Source: Syntrophobacterales bacterium
GTDB lineage: Bacteria; Desulfobacterota; Syntrophia; Syntrophales; UBA5619
Length of the DNA stretch: 44,060 nt
Direction of reading: 5' to 3'
Assembly: GCA_019429105.1 (NCBI GenBank)
Contig: JAHYJE010000030.1
Coordinates: 1-44,060 of the forward strand
The notes below the pieces were generated by a model, which saw nothing but the letters and a program-made list of their open reading frames with translations, did no database searches and had not been told where the DNA came from. Shown one piece after another: positions 7,038 to 15,724 of this stretch (positions are counted from its first letter, which is position 1; each line of letters opens with the position of its first letter). Position numbers and translations under genes: made by a program.

Positions 7038-7937
7038 ATGCCGGAAAAACTCTTTAATGTCAATCAGAAGGAATACATACTGCCCGGGAACCGCTCCTGT
7101 CAGGGCTGCGGTCTGTCCCTTGCCTACCGCTACATCCTGAAGGCTCTCCGGGAAAACACCATAATGACGATCCCCGCGAGCTGTCTTACGGTTCTGCACG
7201 GCCTCTACCCGACGACCTCGGTCAATGTGCCCTGCCTGAACTGCACCTTTGCCAGCACCGCCGCCTCGGCCTCCGGTCTCGTTGCCGGCCTCGCGGCGAT
7301 GAACCGCACCGACACGACGGTGGTCGCAATGGCCGGCGACGGGGGCACCTTCGATATCGGCTTACAGGCCCTCTCCGGCGCTGCCGAACGGGGGACTGAT
7401 TTCATTTATGTCTGCTACGATAACGAAGGTTATATGAATACGGGCACTCAGCGCTCCAGCGCCACGCCGATCGGGGCGCTGACGACGACCACCCCGGTGC
7501 TGACGAAACAGCAGAACAAAAAGGACATGATGAAGATCATGGAGGCCCACGACATCCCCTATCTGGCAATGATGTCCCCCTCCTACCCGGTTGACCTCTA
7601 CGACAAGTTTGTCAAGGCCAAAAGGATAAAGGGAACCAGGTACATGCAGATATCCGCCCCCTGCCCGCCCGGTTGGGTATTTCCACCAAAGGATACCGTC
7701 AAGCTCGGCCGACTTGCCGTCGAGACCAGCGTCGTTGTCCTTTACGAGATCGAGGACGGCAAGTTCCGCCTCACCGGCCGCAGCAAAACGCTCGCGGAAA
7801 AGGGGACCCGCGCGCCGCTTGTGCAGTACATCGAAAAACAGGGACGTTTCAAGAAGATGAGCATGGAACAATTAGGGAAAATGCAGAAATGGGTGGACGG
7901 CAAGTGGAACGAATATCTGAAGCGGGCCGAAGGATAA
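7038..7937 (+). CDS. porB: 2-oxoacid:ferredoxin oxidoreductase, beta (TPP-binding) subunit
   Basis: The last gene of the operon lies four bases after porA. The 299-residue protein has the PorB layout: candidate [4Fe-4S] ligands C21 and C24 (CQGCG), C49 and C209, and the thiamine-diphosphate motif GDGGTFDIG at 100-108 with the downstream YDNEGYMNTG containing N129. This chain binds ThDP-Mg and the proximal cluster. Length and motifs fit the standalone beta chains of four-subunit enzymes, as in archaea and deltaproteobacteria, rather than the single-chain pyruvate synthase. It converges on waaA with a small hairpin between them. Confidence 0.93.
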   Translation: MPEKLFNVNQKEYILPGNRSCQGCGLSLAYRYILKALRENTIMTIPASCLTVLHGLYPTTSVNVPCLNCTFASTAASASGLVAGLAAMNRTDTTVVAMAGDGGTFDIGLQALSGAAERGTDFIYVCYDNEGYMNTGTQRSSATPIGALTTTTPVLTKQQNKKDMMKIMEAHDIPYLAMMSPSYPVDLYDKFVKAKRIKGTRYMQISAPCPPGWVFPPKDTVKLGRLAVETSVVVLYEIEDGKFRLTGRSKTLAEKGTRAPLVQYIEKQGRFKKMSMEQLGKMQKWVDGKWNEYLKRAEG

Positions 7938-7943
7938 CAGACA

Positions 7944-7966
7944 GTTTCGGCGCCGGGCGTCGAAAC
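7944..7966. terminator. Hairpin between convergent porB and waaA
   Basis: GTTTCGGCG and CGTCGAAAC pair (one G-U) around CCGGG in the 38-base gap between two convergent genes. The T-tract is weak on both strands, so a bidirectional terminator is plausible but not certain. Confidence 0.45.
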
Positions 7967-7975
7967 TTGAATCTT

Positions 7976-9265
7976 TCAAAGCGCCTGCCTGACAAGCTCG
8001 GCATAGCGGGCTGAGGCGCCGCGGGCCGTCGCAATCGCCCGCCGCCCCGCTTCCCCCTTTTCGTGGAGAAGTACTGGATTATCAAGCAGCCCGCAGATGC
8101 CGGCGTAGAGTTCCTCCGCGCTGTGGATGGTTATTCCGGCCCCCGCCGCGCCAAGCAGCGTTTCCTCGTCGCGAAAATCGTCCATATAGGGGCCATGAAA
8201 GACGACCTTCCCCCAGGCGGCGGCCTCAAGGATGTTCTGCCCGCCCTTTTTGACCAGGCTTCCCCCGCAAAAAACAACCGTGGCGAGGCTGTATATCTTG
8301 AAGAGTTCGCCGATCACATCGACAAGAACAATTCGTTCGCCTTCCCGCCTCTTGCCGGCGTTTATCTGCGACATCCGGATAAAATCCATAAAACCTGCCC
8401 GGCGCAGCAGCTCGGCAACCGCCGCCGCCCGTTCGACATGACGCGGGACAATGATCAGCATAAGCTCGGGACGGTACTCCCGCAACCGGCGATAAACATC
8501 CAAAATCACAGCTTCCTCCCCTTCATGCGTGCTGCCCGCGACGAGGATTTTGGCGCCGGTCTCCATCACGAGGCGGCCGGCTGTTTCTTTCTGCAATTCC
8601 GGAGTGGCGGCGGCGGCGAAACCGTCGTATTTGGCATTTCCCATAACTGTTATATGGGAACGGTCCATCCCGAGGTGCCCTATTCTTTCCCCATCAACCG
8701 CGGAAATCATTCCGGCTTTGTCAATCCCGCCGAAGACCCCCTTCCAGAAAAAACAGGTCTGGTAGTAACGGGCAAAGGAACGGGGCGAGAGCCTGCCGTT
8801 GACCATGACCACGCGGGTCCCCCGCCTGCGGCAGAGCCCGATGAAATTGGGCCATACCTCCGTTTCCACCGGGACAAAAACATCGGGACGTACATAATCC
8901 AGAACCTTTTTGACCACGCAGGGGATATCAAGGGGATAGTAGATGAGCGTGGCGCCCATGGCCAGTTTTTCGGCCATCTGCCGCCCCGTTTCCGTACTTG
9001 TCGAAAGCACAATGCCGGCTTCGGGCATAAGGGCATAAAGCTCCCGAATAATCGGGGCTGCCGCCGTCACCTCGCCGACGGACACCGCATGCACCCAGAT
9101 CCTCGGCCTCCCCGTAAAAGATTTTAAGTCATCGGTGTGGCTCAAGCCCAATTTCGGCCCCAGTGAGCGGCGGTACTTCCCCGTCAGCAACATCTTCAGG
9201 CCATAATAGGGAAGGGCGAAAATGGCGAAAAAAAAGAGCAGCACGTTGTAGGCTAACGACCACAT
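7976..9265 (-). CDS. waaA: 3-deoxy-D-manno-octulosonic acid (Kdo) transferase
   Basis: The 429-residue GT30 enzyme has an N-terminal hydrophobic anchor (residues 4-26) facing the inner membrane. The acceptor-side region VHAVSVGEV carries the catalytic base Glu65, followed by STSTETGRQMAEK, PVETEVWPNF and the C-terminal donor domain with AGSTHEGEE, VPRH and GGSLVKKGGQNILEAAAWGK. It adds Kdo to lipid A precursor, which implies an LPS outer membrane. Length and motif order match the WaaA family. No convincing Shine-Dalgarno sequence precedes the ATG (TTGTTTTAA), so expression may be low or start elsewhere, but no closer in-frame start looks better. Confidence 0.93.
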   Translation of the reverse strand: MWSLAYNVLLFFFAIFALPYYGLKMLLTGKYRRSLGPKLGLSHTDDLKSFTGRPRIWVHAVSVGEVTAAAPIIRELYALMPEAGIVLSTSTETGRQMAEKLAMGATLIYYPLDIPCVVKKVLDYVRPDVFVPVETEVWPNFIGLCRRRGTRVVMVNGRLSPRSFARYYQTCFFWKGVFGGIDKAGMISAVDGERIGHLGMDRSHITVMGNAKYDGFAAAATPELQKETAGRLVMETGAKILVAGSTHEGEEAVILDVYRRLREYRPELMLIIVPRHVERAAAVAELLRRAGFMDFIRMSQINAGKRREGERIVLVDVIGELFKIYSLATVVFCGGSLVKKGGQNILEAAAWGKVVFHGPYMDDFRDEETLLGAAGAGITIHSAEELYAGICGLLDNPVLLHEKGEAGRRAIATARGASARYAELVRQAL

Positions 9266-9478
9266 TTAAAACAATCACCCAGCGAACAATCAGAAAAATG
9301 GTAAAGCAAGACGTTCCCCTTCCAAAAATCAATTACCGGCCTGCCGCATATCACGGCTATCGGTGAATCGCAAGGAAGCAACGTCCACGGTGAATTTGCT
9401 CTCCGCAAAAATATCTGATTTTATTTATGTAACTAACAGCCGCATAATATTTATTTTTTTGCCCTGGTGCATGTTGCC

Positions 9479-9507
9479 TTGACATATAACCGCCTTCTTT
9501 CTATACT
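9479..9507 (+). promoter_or_regulatory. Sigma70-type promoter upstream of rpe
   Basis: TTGACA (9479-9484), a 17-base spacer and TATACT (9502-9507) give a near-consensus promoter directed at rpe. The leader to rpe is about 165 bases and includes the small frame at 9570. Confidence 0.75.
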
Positions 9508-9569
9508 CGTAACACCTCGAGGATCATATTTGGTGAACCTGAGATTAGCTAAAAAGGGGGGATATAATA

Positions 9570-9623
9570 ATGACAGACTGGGAATATTCTTTGATTATTG
9601 AGGCAACTTCAATAGCAGCGTGA
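9570..9623 (+). CDS. Possible 17-residue leader peptide upstream of rpe
   Basis: ATG 9570 is preceded by a very strong AAGGGGGG site at the right spacing and opens a 17-codon frame (MTDWEYSLIIEATSIAA) ending at TGA 9621-9623, 55 bases before the rpe ATG. It lies downstream of the promoter at 9479, so it would be on the rpe message. It could be a translated leader or a chance frame with a good ribosome site. No attenuator hairpin is evident. Confidence 0.3.
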   Translation: MTDWEYSLIIEATSIAA

Positions 9624-9678
9624 ATTAGGAATGACGGTCGTTATTCAAGCTCGCAACGAAAGCAACAGGAGAAGCAGG

Positions 9679-10350
9679 ATGAAAATTATTGCGCCATCGA
9701 TACTTTCCGCGGACGGCAGCCGACTCGGCGAGGAAATCGCCGCGGTGCAGGCAGCAGGGGCCGACTGGCTCCACATAGATGTCATGGACGGCCACTTTGT
9801 CCCGAATATCACCATCGGCCCAGGGCTGATCTCCTCCCTGCGCAAGGCAACGACCCTGCCCTTTGACGTCCATTTGATGATCGAAAATCCCGAGCGCTAC
9901 GTAGCAGCCTTCGCGCAGGCGGGGGCCAACTGGCTCACCGTCCATGTCGAAGCGACGGCGCATCTGCATCGGCTGCTTGGCCTGATCCATGAACAGGGGC
10001 TCAAGGCCGGCGTTTCGGTAAACCCGGCCACGCCTCTTTGTCTGGTCGAACCAATCCTGCCGGAGATCGATCTGCTGCTGATTATGAGCGTCAACCCCGG
10101 CTTCGGGGGGCAGAAGTTTATCGAAAGCTCCCTTGCCAAAATCCGCGCGGCCAGGGAGCTGCTCAAAAGCACGGGGTCCCCGGCGCTACTGGAGGTAGAT
10201 GGAGGGGTTTCCCTGAATAATCTTCGTACCATTGCCACTTGCGGCGCAGATGTTTTCGTCGCCGGAAACGCGATCTTCAAAAGCGATAGCTATCAGACAA
10301 CAATCGGCGCGATGAGAAACATCCTCGCCGCGCCGCTTGTTGCCGTATAA
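9679..10350 (+). CDS. rpe: Ribulose-phosphate 3-epimerase
   Basis: The start at ATG 9679 is preceded by AGGAG seven bases upstream and gives 223 residues, the normal size; the upstream ATG at 9631 in the same frame has no ribosome site. The TIM-barrel enzyme interconverts ribulose 5-phosphate and xylulose 5-phosphate in the pentose-phosphate pathway. Diagnostic stretches are APSILSAD at 5-12, HIDVMDGHFVPN at 32-43 with metal ligands His32 and Asp34, DVHLMIENP with His65, MSVNPGFGGQKF and the second catalytic Asp in LEVDGGV. It converges on the acyl-CoA dehydrogenase gene, with only 12 bases between stops. Confidence 0.96.
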   Translation: MKIIAPSILSADGSRLGEEIAAVQAAGADWLHIDVMDGHFVPNITIGPGLISSLRKATTLPFDVHLMIENPERYVAAFAQAGANWLTVHVEATAHLHRLLGLIHEQGLKAGVSVNPATPLCLVEPILPEIDLLLIMSVNPGFGGQKFIESSLAKIRAARELLKSTGSPALLEVDGGVSLNNLRTIATCGADVFVAGNAIFKSDSYQTTIGAMRNILAAPLVAV

Positions 10351-10362
10351 ATCCGCCTGCCC

Positions 10363-11505
10363 TTATCTTGCCTGCAGATAGCGGCCGATCGTCATGATCT
10401 CCGCCTCTTTCGTCCCCTCGTACAGCTCGAGGATTTTGGCGTCCCGATACCACTTCTGCACCGCGTAGTCCTCGATATACCCGTAACCGCCGTGCAGCTC
10501 GACGGCGTAATTGGCGCAGAAGACCGCAGTCTCGCCGCCGAAAAATTTCGCCATCGCGGCCAGCATGTAATCGGGACGTCCCTCGTCGATCAGCCAGGCC
10601 GCTTTATATACAAGCCCCCGCAGCGCCTCGATCCTGATTGCCATTTCGGTCAGCTTCTTCTGCGTCAGTTGGTAGGCGCCCAACGGCGCGCCAAAGACGG
10701 TGCGCTCTTTTACGTATTTGATGCTCGTCTCCAGACAGGCCTCGGCCAGCCCCAGGGCCTGGGCGGACACCATCACCCGGGTGGTATCAAAAAAATGCAT
10801 CAACTGCTTGAAACCGTTGCCTTCTCTTCCGACCAGGTTCGTCTGGGGAACACGCACATCCTCCAGGGCAATCTCCGCCGTGGCGCTGGCGCGGATCCCC
10901 ATCTTGCCGTGGATCTTGTTGCGGGTTACCCCCGGGGCGTCGGCCGGGATGACAATCAGGCTGAAACTGTTGTGCTTTTTCTCCTCCGGATTGGTGATGC
11001 ACTGGGTGACCATGAAATCGCATACCGTGCCATTGGTGATAAACATCTTGTTGCCGTTGATCACATAGTCGCTGCCGTCTTTCACCGCCCGCGTCTTGTA
11101 TCCGGCGACATCCGTCCCGGCATTCGGCTCCGTAAAGGCGCCGGCGCTTACCTGCTCGCCCCGGCAGACAGGGGGAAGATAGCGTTTTTTCTGTTCTTCC
11201 GATCCGTACTGGTAAATGGCCTCGCAGCCAAAAGACGCGGAGGTAATATTGAGGCCGATGCCCATGTCGAATTTGGAAAGTTCCTCGGTAATAATGGCAT
11301 TGCCGAGAATGCCGGCATTGGCGCCCCCGTATTCCTCCGCTATCCAGGCGCCGACCAGGCCGTTTTCCGCCGCCTTTTTGCGAATCTCCGGCGTGTATTT
11401 CTCCTCCAAGTCGCATTCCTGCGCCACCGGCGCCAGTTCCGCCTGGGCAAAACGATAGGCCATATCCTTGAGCATCTTCTGTTCTTCGGTAAATTCAAAA
11501 TCCAT
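10363..11505 (-). CDS. Acyl-CoA dehydrogenase
   Basis: The 380-residue flavoprotein has the full acyl-CoA dehydrogenase fold: N-terminal helical domain, the middle motif GAFTEPNAGTDVAG at about 122-135 (acyl-CoA and FAD binding), and the C-terminal domain ending in QKWYRDAKILELYEGTKE. The catalytic base is Glu363 in YEGT, the position used by short- and medium-chain enzymes. It oxidises acyl-CoA to 2-enoyl-CoA and passes electrons to ETF. A strong AAGGGAGAG site precedes the ATG. The hydroxyacyl-CoA dehydrogenase gene lies 89 bases upstream on the same strand, so the two probably form a beta-oxidation operon. Chain-length or cyclic specificity cannot be read. Confidence 0.93.
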   Translation of the reverse strand: MDFEFTEEQKMLKDMAYRFAQAELAPVAQECDLEEKYTPEIRKKAAENGLVGAWIAEEYGGANAGILGNAIITEELSKFDMGIGLNITSASFGCEAIYQYGSEEQKKRYLPPVCRGEQVSAGAFTEPNAGTDVAGYKTRAVKDGSDYVINGNKMFITNGTVCDFMVTQCITNPEEKKHNSFSLIVIPADAPGVTRNKIHGKMGIRASATAEIALEDVRVPQTNLVGREGNGFKQLMHFFDTTRVMVSAQALGLAEACLETSIKYVKERTVFGAPLGAYQLTQKKLTEMAIRIEALRGLVYKAAWLIDEGRPDYMLAAMAKFFGGETAVFCANYAVELHGGYGYIEDYAVQKWYRDAKILELYEGTKEAEIMTIGRYLQAR

Positions 11506-11594
11506 TTTGTCTCTCCCTTCCCGATTTCATAAAAGCCGGGGAACCCTTCCCAGTTGCAGCGCCGCCGGCAGCAGAGACCTGCTATTCGGATATT

Positions 11595-12452
11595 TCACTT
11601 CGCCGTGTAATCATAGACCCCTTTGCCCGACTTCCGGCCGAGACGGCCGGCGCGAACCAGTTGGACAAGCAGCGGCGCGGGAATGTATTTGTCCCCCAGC
11701 TCCTTATGCAGCCCTTCCATAACATGGAGCAGCGTATCGTTGCCGATCAGATCCGACAGGGCCAGCGGTCCAATCGGATGATTGCAGCCAAGCACCATTC
11801 CCTTGTCGATATCCTCCGGAGTCGCCAGCCCCTCGCCAAGGACAAAAAAGGCCTCGTTGAGCATCAGACACAATATCCGGTTGACAACAAACGCCGGGGC
11901 CTCCTTGACGACTATGCACTCCTTGCCGAGCTTTTCCCCCCAGGTCTTCGCGACAGCGAGGGTTGCCTCGGACGTCTCATAGCCGCGGATGATCTCCAGC
12001 AGGCGCATCACCGGAACCGGGTTAAAAAAGTGCGTGCCGATGAAACGATCCGGCCTTTTGGTAATCGCCGCCATCTCGGTTATACTGAGTCCTGAAGTAT
12101 TGGTGAAGAAAAGACATTTATCGGAAACTATCGCCTCTAACTCTGCATAGACCTGCTTTTTGATGTTCATGACCTCAACGACGACCTCGACGACGACATC
12201 CGCATCGGCGGCGGCCTCCTTCAGATCCAGCACCGGTTTTATGCGCCCCAGAATCTCATCGGCCTGCGCCTGTGTCTTCTTCCCCTTCTGGACATCACGG
12301 GCAAGATTCTTGCGGATATTGTTCATGCCGTTGTCGATAAAGCGCTGCTCGATATCCCGCATCTTGACCTGAAAACCCGCCTCCGCGCATACCTGGGTGA
12401 TACCATTTCCCATCAGCCCGGCGCCCAAAACACAAATATTCTTGATCTCCAT
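11595..12452 (-). CDS. hbd: 3-hydroxyacyl-CoA (3-hydroxybutyryl-CoA) dehydrogenase
   Basis: The 285-residue protein is the short single-function type. It has an NAD-binding Rossmann start, CVLGAGLMGNGI at 7-18, then the catalytic region FIGTHFFNPVPVMRLLEII with His141 and Glu153, and a C-terminal helical domain (NHPIGPLALSDLIGNDTLLHVMEGL). It oxidises 3-hydroxyacyl-CoA to 3-oxoacyl-CoA with NAD, or the reverse. The length matches Clostridium Hbd and PaaH2-type enzymes and excludes the large FadB fusion. GGAGGTAGG precedes the ATG. It is the first gene before the acyl-CoA dehydrogenase. Confidence 0.94.
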   Translation of the reverse strand: MEIKNICVLGAGLMGNGITQVCAEAGFQVKMRDIEQRFIDNGMNNIRKNLARDVQKGKKTQAQADEILGRIKPVLDLKEAAADADVVVEVVVEVMNIKKQVYAELEAIVSDKCLFFTNTSGLSITEMAAITKRPDRFIGTHFFNPVPVMRLLEIIRGYETSEATLAVAKTWGEKLGKECIVVKEAPAFVVNRILCLMLNEAFFVLGEGLATPEDIDKGMVLGCNHPIGPLALSDLIGNDTLLHVMEGLHKELGDKYIPAPLLVQLVRAGRLGRKSGKGVYDYTAK

Positions 12453-12606
12453 CTGCTTCCTACCTCCCTATTTTTATTTCGGATTGAATCAATTCAGGCA
12501 TAGTGATATGAAAGACTCCCGTCGTTTGCTGTAATCGGGATTACGCTCGGAGGCGTATAACACAGCCGGCGCGGGCATACAACAAATTAATGATTCCGGA
12601 AACACG

Positions 12607-13152
12607 ATGCGCATAATCATTGACGGCTATAATTTGATCCGGCAGTCCAGCTTCCGGCAGTATGAACGGATAAGCCTGGAAGCGGGACGCAAGGCGCTCA
12701 TCCGCAGCCTTGCTGCGTACCGAAAAAACCGCGGCCACTCGATTACCGTGGTCTTTGACGGCTGGATCGGCGGCTCGCCGAACGAGGAGCGCGACCGCTC
12801 CGAAGGGGTGGAAATCATCTATTCCCGCATTGGAGAAAAGGCCGACGAGGTGATAAAAAGGCTTGCCGAGACGGGGCAAGAGGAGATAACGGTTGTCACC
12901 TCGGATCGAGAAATCGCCACTCACGCCGCCCATCGGGGCAAAAGCGTAATCTCCTCATCAACCTTCGAGGCCCTGTTGGAGGAAACACCTTCATCGGCGG
13001 AGGAGGCCAAAGTGGCACTCCCTTTTCAAGACCAGCTCTACAAAAGAAAAATAGACGAAGACGAGGATGACGACAAGACGAAAAAGAAGGGCCCGGCGCG
13101 CCGACTCTCCCGGCATAAACGGCTTGCCCTCGCCGCCCTCAGGAAACTTTGA
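12607..13152 (+). CDS. NYN-domain (YacP-like) putative ribonuclease
   Basis: The 181-residue protein is of the YacP/Rae1 type. The NYN (PIN-like) nuclease core shows MRIIIDGYNLIR with Asp6, VVFDGW near residue 50, and TVVTSDREIATHAA with a further acidic pair, which together build a metal-dependent RNase site. The C-terminal 50 residues are first very acidic (IDEDEDDDK) and then strongly basic (TKKKGPARRLSRHKRLALAALRKL), as expected for RNA or ribosome contact. The relative Rae1 of Bacillus cleaves mRNA on the ribosome; activity here is inferred. It overlaps the convergent holA 3' end by 14 bases. Confidence 0.85.
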   Translation: MRIIIDGYNLIRQSSFRQYERISLEAGRKALIRSLAAYRKNRGHSITVVFDGWIGGSPNEERDRSEGVEIIYSRIGEKADEVIKRLAETGQEEITVVTSDREIATHAAHRGKSVISSSTFEALLEETPSSAEEAKVALPFQDQLYKRKIDEDEDDDKTKKKGPARRLSRHKRLALAALRKL

Positions 13153-14542
13153 GCCCGGGGCGGCAGGAGGAAACAAGAAAACGCTCCAGGAGCAACGGCT
13201 GCGGGAGGTTGGTTGATTTGAGTTCCAGATCGGTCTGGGCGAGCAGCCCCAGATAAGCGATCAGTTCCCGGCGGGTGAAACGCGCCGCATTCTTTAGCGC
13301 CTGAAAAACAACAAACGGGTGCTGCGAGACGAGATCGAGCTGATCCTCCGCTTGCGGCTGCTTCAGGGACGGATAGATAAGCCTCTGGAAACGCCCGTAG
13401 TCCGTCGTATTGGCGTTGAATGATTTGAGTCGTCCCGCATCGATCAAAAGCCTCGCCTGCAGCAGCAGCCGGATTTCCCTGGTCAGCATCGCAAAGATCA
13501 TCAGCGGCGCCTCGCCCTGTTCAAGCAGCTCCCGCAGCGCTGTAAGAGCGTCTGGCAGTTTTCTTGCAGAGATAGCCCCAGTCAGTGCGAAGATCACATC
13601 CTCCTTGGTCCTGCCGACGACGGCCTCCACATCGGCAGCCTCGATCACGGCATTCTCGCCGGCGTATGTAATCAGCTTCTCTATTGCCCCCAGCGACTCC
13701 CGCAGACTGAACCCGGTTTTTTTCCCGAGAGTTTCCCAACCGCCGCCGGAAATCTTTTTCCCGCTCCTGGCAAGGCTGGCGGCGGCCAGTTCCATAACCG
13801 TTTGCTGCTGTTTCAGCTCTTTTTTTATCTTCTCGAAAACGAGAATCCGCCCGACGGCGGCAATTGTTTTAAATAGCTTTTTTCTACGATCAGCCCCGGG
13901 CGCCGTCAAAATGAGATGATTGGCCGCCGGCATGCCCCCGGATAAAATCCTCTCCAGTCGCTCTGCTTCATCCGGCCTTTTGACAACGGGCGCGGCTTTT
14001 CTGTCAACCGCAATTTCCACAATCCGGGGAAGCCACGCCTCCCTTTGCCCCCCGTCGTCGCCGGGAACCAGTTTCTGCCACCCTTCGTCATCCATTTTCC
14101 GCCAGCCTCCGTCCCGAAGGTCATCCAGTTGCAAACCGGCAAGCGCCAGAAACTGCATGAACTCGGCAGTGGCCCGCACCGGGTCGGATTCCAGGCGCTC
14201 CCGTATTCGGGAAATGAGCTGGGGAAGATTATTTTTAGAGTCAAAAAGGCGGGTATTTTTAACGATCACGACTTTTCGCCCCGGCAAAAGCGGCGGGGTA
14301 ATCAGCGCTTCGCAAAGGGCGCCCACATCCTCGTGCTCGCCGTCTGTCGCAAAGAGATTGAAATCACGCTCTTTGACAACGGGAAGCAGCGTATCGACAA
14401 TCTTGTCCAGGGCATCCTGAAGCTGGAATTCCTCTTCTCCGTAGAGCAGAAAGCACGGAGGCGCCGCCTTGCCCCTGGCAAGTTCGGCGATGACCTCTTT
14501 GAAGGACGAAGCCTCAACGGCATCTTCTTTGTGAGCAGCCAT
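13139..14542 (-). CDS. holA: DNA polymerase III, delta subunit
   Basis: The protein is a clamp-loader delta subunit. Domain 1 begins PPCFLLYGEEEFQLQDALDKI (about 28-48) and contains ITPPLLPGRKVVIVKN at about 81-96; the later parts carry RSGKKISGGGWETLGKKTG, DVEAVVGRTKEDVIFALTGAI and the C-terminal collar helices (PLMIFAMLTREIRLLLQARL). At 467 residues it is about 120 longer than E. coli HolA; the excess lies at roughly residues 101-200, between the pseudo-Walker region and HLILTAPGADRRKK. It opens the sliding clamp during loading. Its 3' end overlaps the convergent NYN gene by 14 bases; the LOG-family gene lies just upstream in the same direction. Confidence 0.9.
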   Translation of the reverse strand: MAAHKEDAVEASSFKEVIAELARGKAAPPCFLLYGEEEFQLQDALDKIVDTLLPVVKERDFNLFATDGEHEDVGALCEALITPPLLPGRKVVIVKNTRLFDSKNNLPQLISRIRERLESDPVRATAEFMQFLALAGLQLDDLRDGGWRKMDDEGWQKLVPGDDGGQREAWLPRIVEIAVDRKAAPVVKRPDEAERLERILSGGMPAANHLILTAPGADRRKKLFKTIAAVGRILVFEKIKKELKQQQTVMELAAASLARSGKKISGGGWETLGKKTGFSLRESLGAIEKLITYAGENAVIEAADVEAVVGRTKEDVIFALTGAISARKLPDALTALRELLEQGEAPLMIFAMLTREIRLLLQARLLIDAGRLKSFNANTTDYGRFQRLIYPSLKQPQAEDQLDLVSQHPFVVFQALKNAARFTRRELIAYLGLLAQTDLELKSTNLPQPLLLERFLVSSCRPGLKVS

Positions 14543-14607
14543 AAGAAAAGCGACGCTTTACTGGTAAGGAGGCGTTCAGGCGCAAACCGGGACGTCTATT
14601 GGGGTTT

Positions 14608-15261
14608 CTATATGATTACGTACTTCTCGATATACCGGAAAACATCCTCCGGCTCGTCTATAACCTGAATAAGGTCGAGATCGTGGGCGGAAATTTTGCC
14701 GGCTGGCAGCATCGTTTCCCGAAGCCAGTCCACAAGCCCCCGCCAGTATTCGCTCCCCATCAGGATAACGGGGAAACTCTTTATCCGTTTCGTCTGGATC
14801 AGGGTCAACGCCTCGAAGAGTTCGTCCATAGTTCCAAAACCGCCGGGCATGATTACATAGGCGACGGAGTACTTGACGAACATGACCTTGCGAATGAAAA
14901 AGTACTTGTAGTCAATACTTACGTTGGCGTAAATATTAGGCTTTTGCTCATAGGGCAGGCGGATGTTCATCCCCACCGACTGCCCGCCGGCCTCCGCCGC
15001 CCCCTTGTTTCCCGCCTCCATCACGCCGGGTCCGCCGCCGGTTATTACGCCAAACCCGCCTTTCGCAAGCAAACCTGCGAGCTTCTCGGCCTTCTCGTAA
15101 TAGACATCGCCGGGCTTCGTTCGGGCCGAGCCGAAAATGCTGACCGCGCGCTTGGCCCCGGTAAGGGTCTCGATGGCATCCACAAACTCCGCCATGATCC
15201 GGAATATGCGCCATGACTCCTCAATGGAGAGGGCATCCACTACATATTGTTTTTCAGCCAT
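14608..15261 (-). CDS. LOG-family (TIGR00730) nucleotide 5'-monophosphate phosphoribohydrolase
   Basis: The 217-residue Rossmann-like protein has both signature motifs of the LOG/lysine-decarboxylase-like family: GGGPGVMEAGNKGA at 75-88 and PGGFGTMDE at 139-147. Members release the base from nucleoside monophosphates (cytokinin-type riboside monophosphates or AMP); many bacterial copies are still annotated as lysine decarboxylase, which is wrong for this motif set. The natural substrate here is unknown. It starts 19 bases after rpsU and is followed by holA, so the three look like one minus-strand transcription unit. Confidence 0.88.
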   Translation of the reverse strand: MAEKQYVVDALSIEESWRIFRIMAEFVDAIETLTGAKRAVSIFGSARTKPGDVYYEKAEKLAGLLAKGGFGVITGGGPGVMEAGNKGAAEAGGQSVGMNIRLPYEQKPNIYANVSIDYKYFFIRKVMFVKYSVAYVIMPGGFGTMDELFEALTLIQTKRIKSFPVILMGSEYWRGLVDWLRETMLPAGKISAHDLDLIQVIDEPEDVFRYIEKYVII

Positions 15262-15280
15262 TATTTTCGTTTTTCTTTTC

Positions 15281-15472
15281 TTAAAAAATCTTGCGTCTCT
15301 GCACCTTGGCCAGGCGCCGACGCGCCTCGATGGCCTTGCGCTTGCGCTTCACCGAAGGTTTTTCGTAGGCGCGGCGCAGTTTCAATTCCTTAAACAGCCC
15401 GCTCTTGGAAAGCTTGTTCTTCAGGATCTTCAATGCCTTTTCTACATCGTTGTCAAATACCTTTACTTCCAA
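15281..15472 (-). CDS. rpsU: 30S ribosomal protein S21, TTG start
   Basis: The 63-residue product begins LEVKVFDNDVEKALKILKNK and continues with KLRRAYEKPSVKRKRKAIEARRR, the conserved S21 sequence. S21 proteins normally start exactly at M-E-V-K-V, so the TTG at 15472-15470 is chosen; AAGGAGAAGG lies directly upstream. The longer frame from an ATG at 15511 adds 13 residues (MPITSFKRKGEGT) not seen in S21 and would bury the ribosome site. S21 joins the small subunit near the anti-Shine-Dalgarno region and helps initiation. It is the first gene before the LOG gene and holA. Confidence 0.92.
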   Translation of the reverse strand: MEVKVFDNDVEKALKILKNKLSKSGLFKELKLRRAYEKPSVKRKRKAIEARRRLAKVQRRKIF

Positions 15473-15652
15473 AGTTCCTTCTCCTTTTCGTTTAAATGAC
15501 GTTATCGGCAACTATCGAGCGATCCGCAAGATAGCCGCTTGCACCGGAACACCTGTAATGAAAATACGGATTTTCTCTTTTTTGCTGAAAAACCGCTAGC
15601 GGAGGGCTGTAAATTCAAAAAATAACGCCGGGCGCCAGCGGAAAAGCGGCAT

Positions 15653-15697
15653 AAAAAAAGGCAGCACGGCCCCTCGCCTTTTCAGGCTGTGCCGTAA
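15653..15697 (-). terminator. Possible terminator after hisC
   Basis: On the minus strand an imperfect stem (GGCACAGCC with GTGCTGCC, bulged) is followed by seven Ts, 30 bases past the hisC stop. It would separate the hisC transcript from rpsU. Confidence 0.35.
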
Positions 15698-15724
15698 ACC
15701 GCCATTTTTTCAATTATTTGTGGA

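Larger units (their letters stand above)
9266..9678. other. Intergenic region between divergent waaA and rpe
   Basis: About 410 bases, AT-rich in the middle. It contains the sigma70-type promoter at 9479-9507 and a 17-codon frame at 9570-9623 preceding rpe. Otherwise I see no gene, repeat or RNA structure. Confidence 0.5.
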
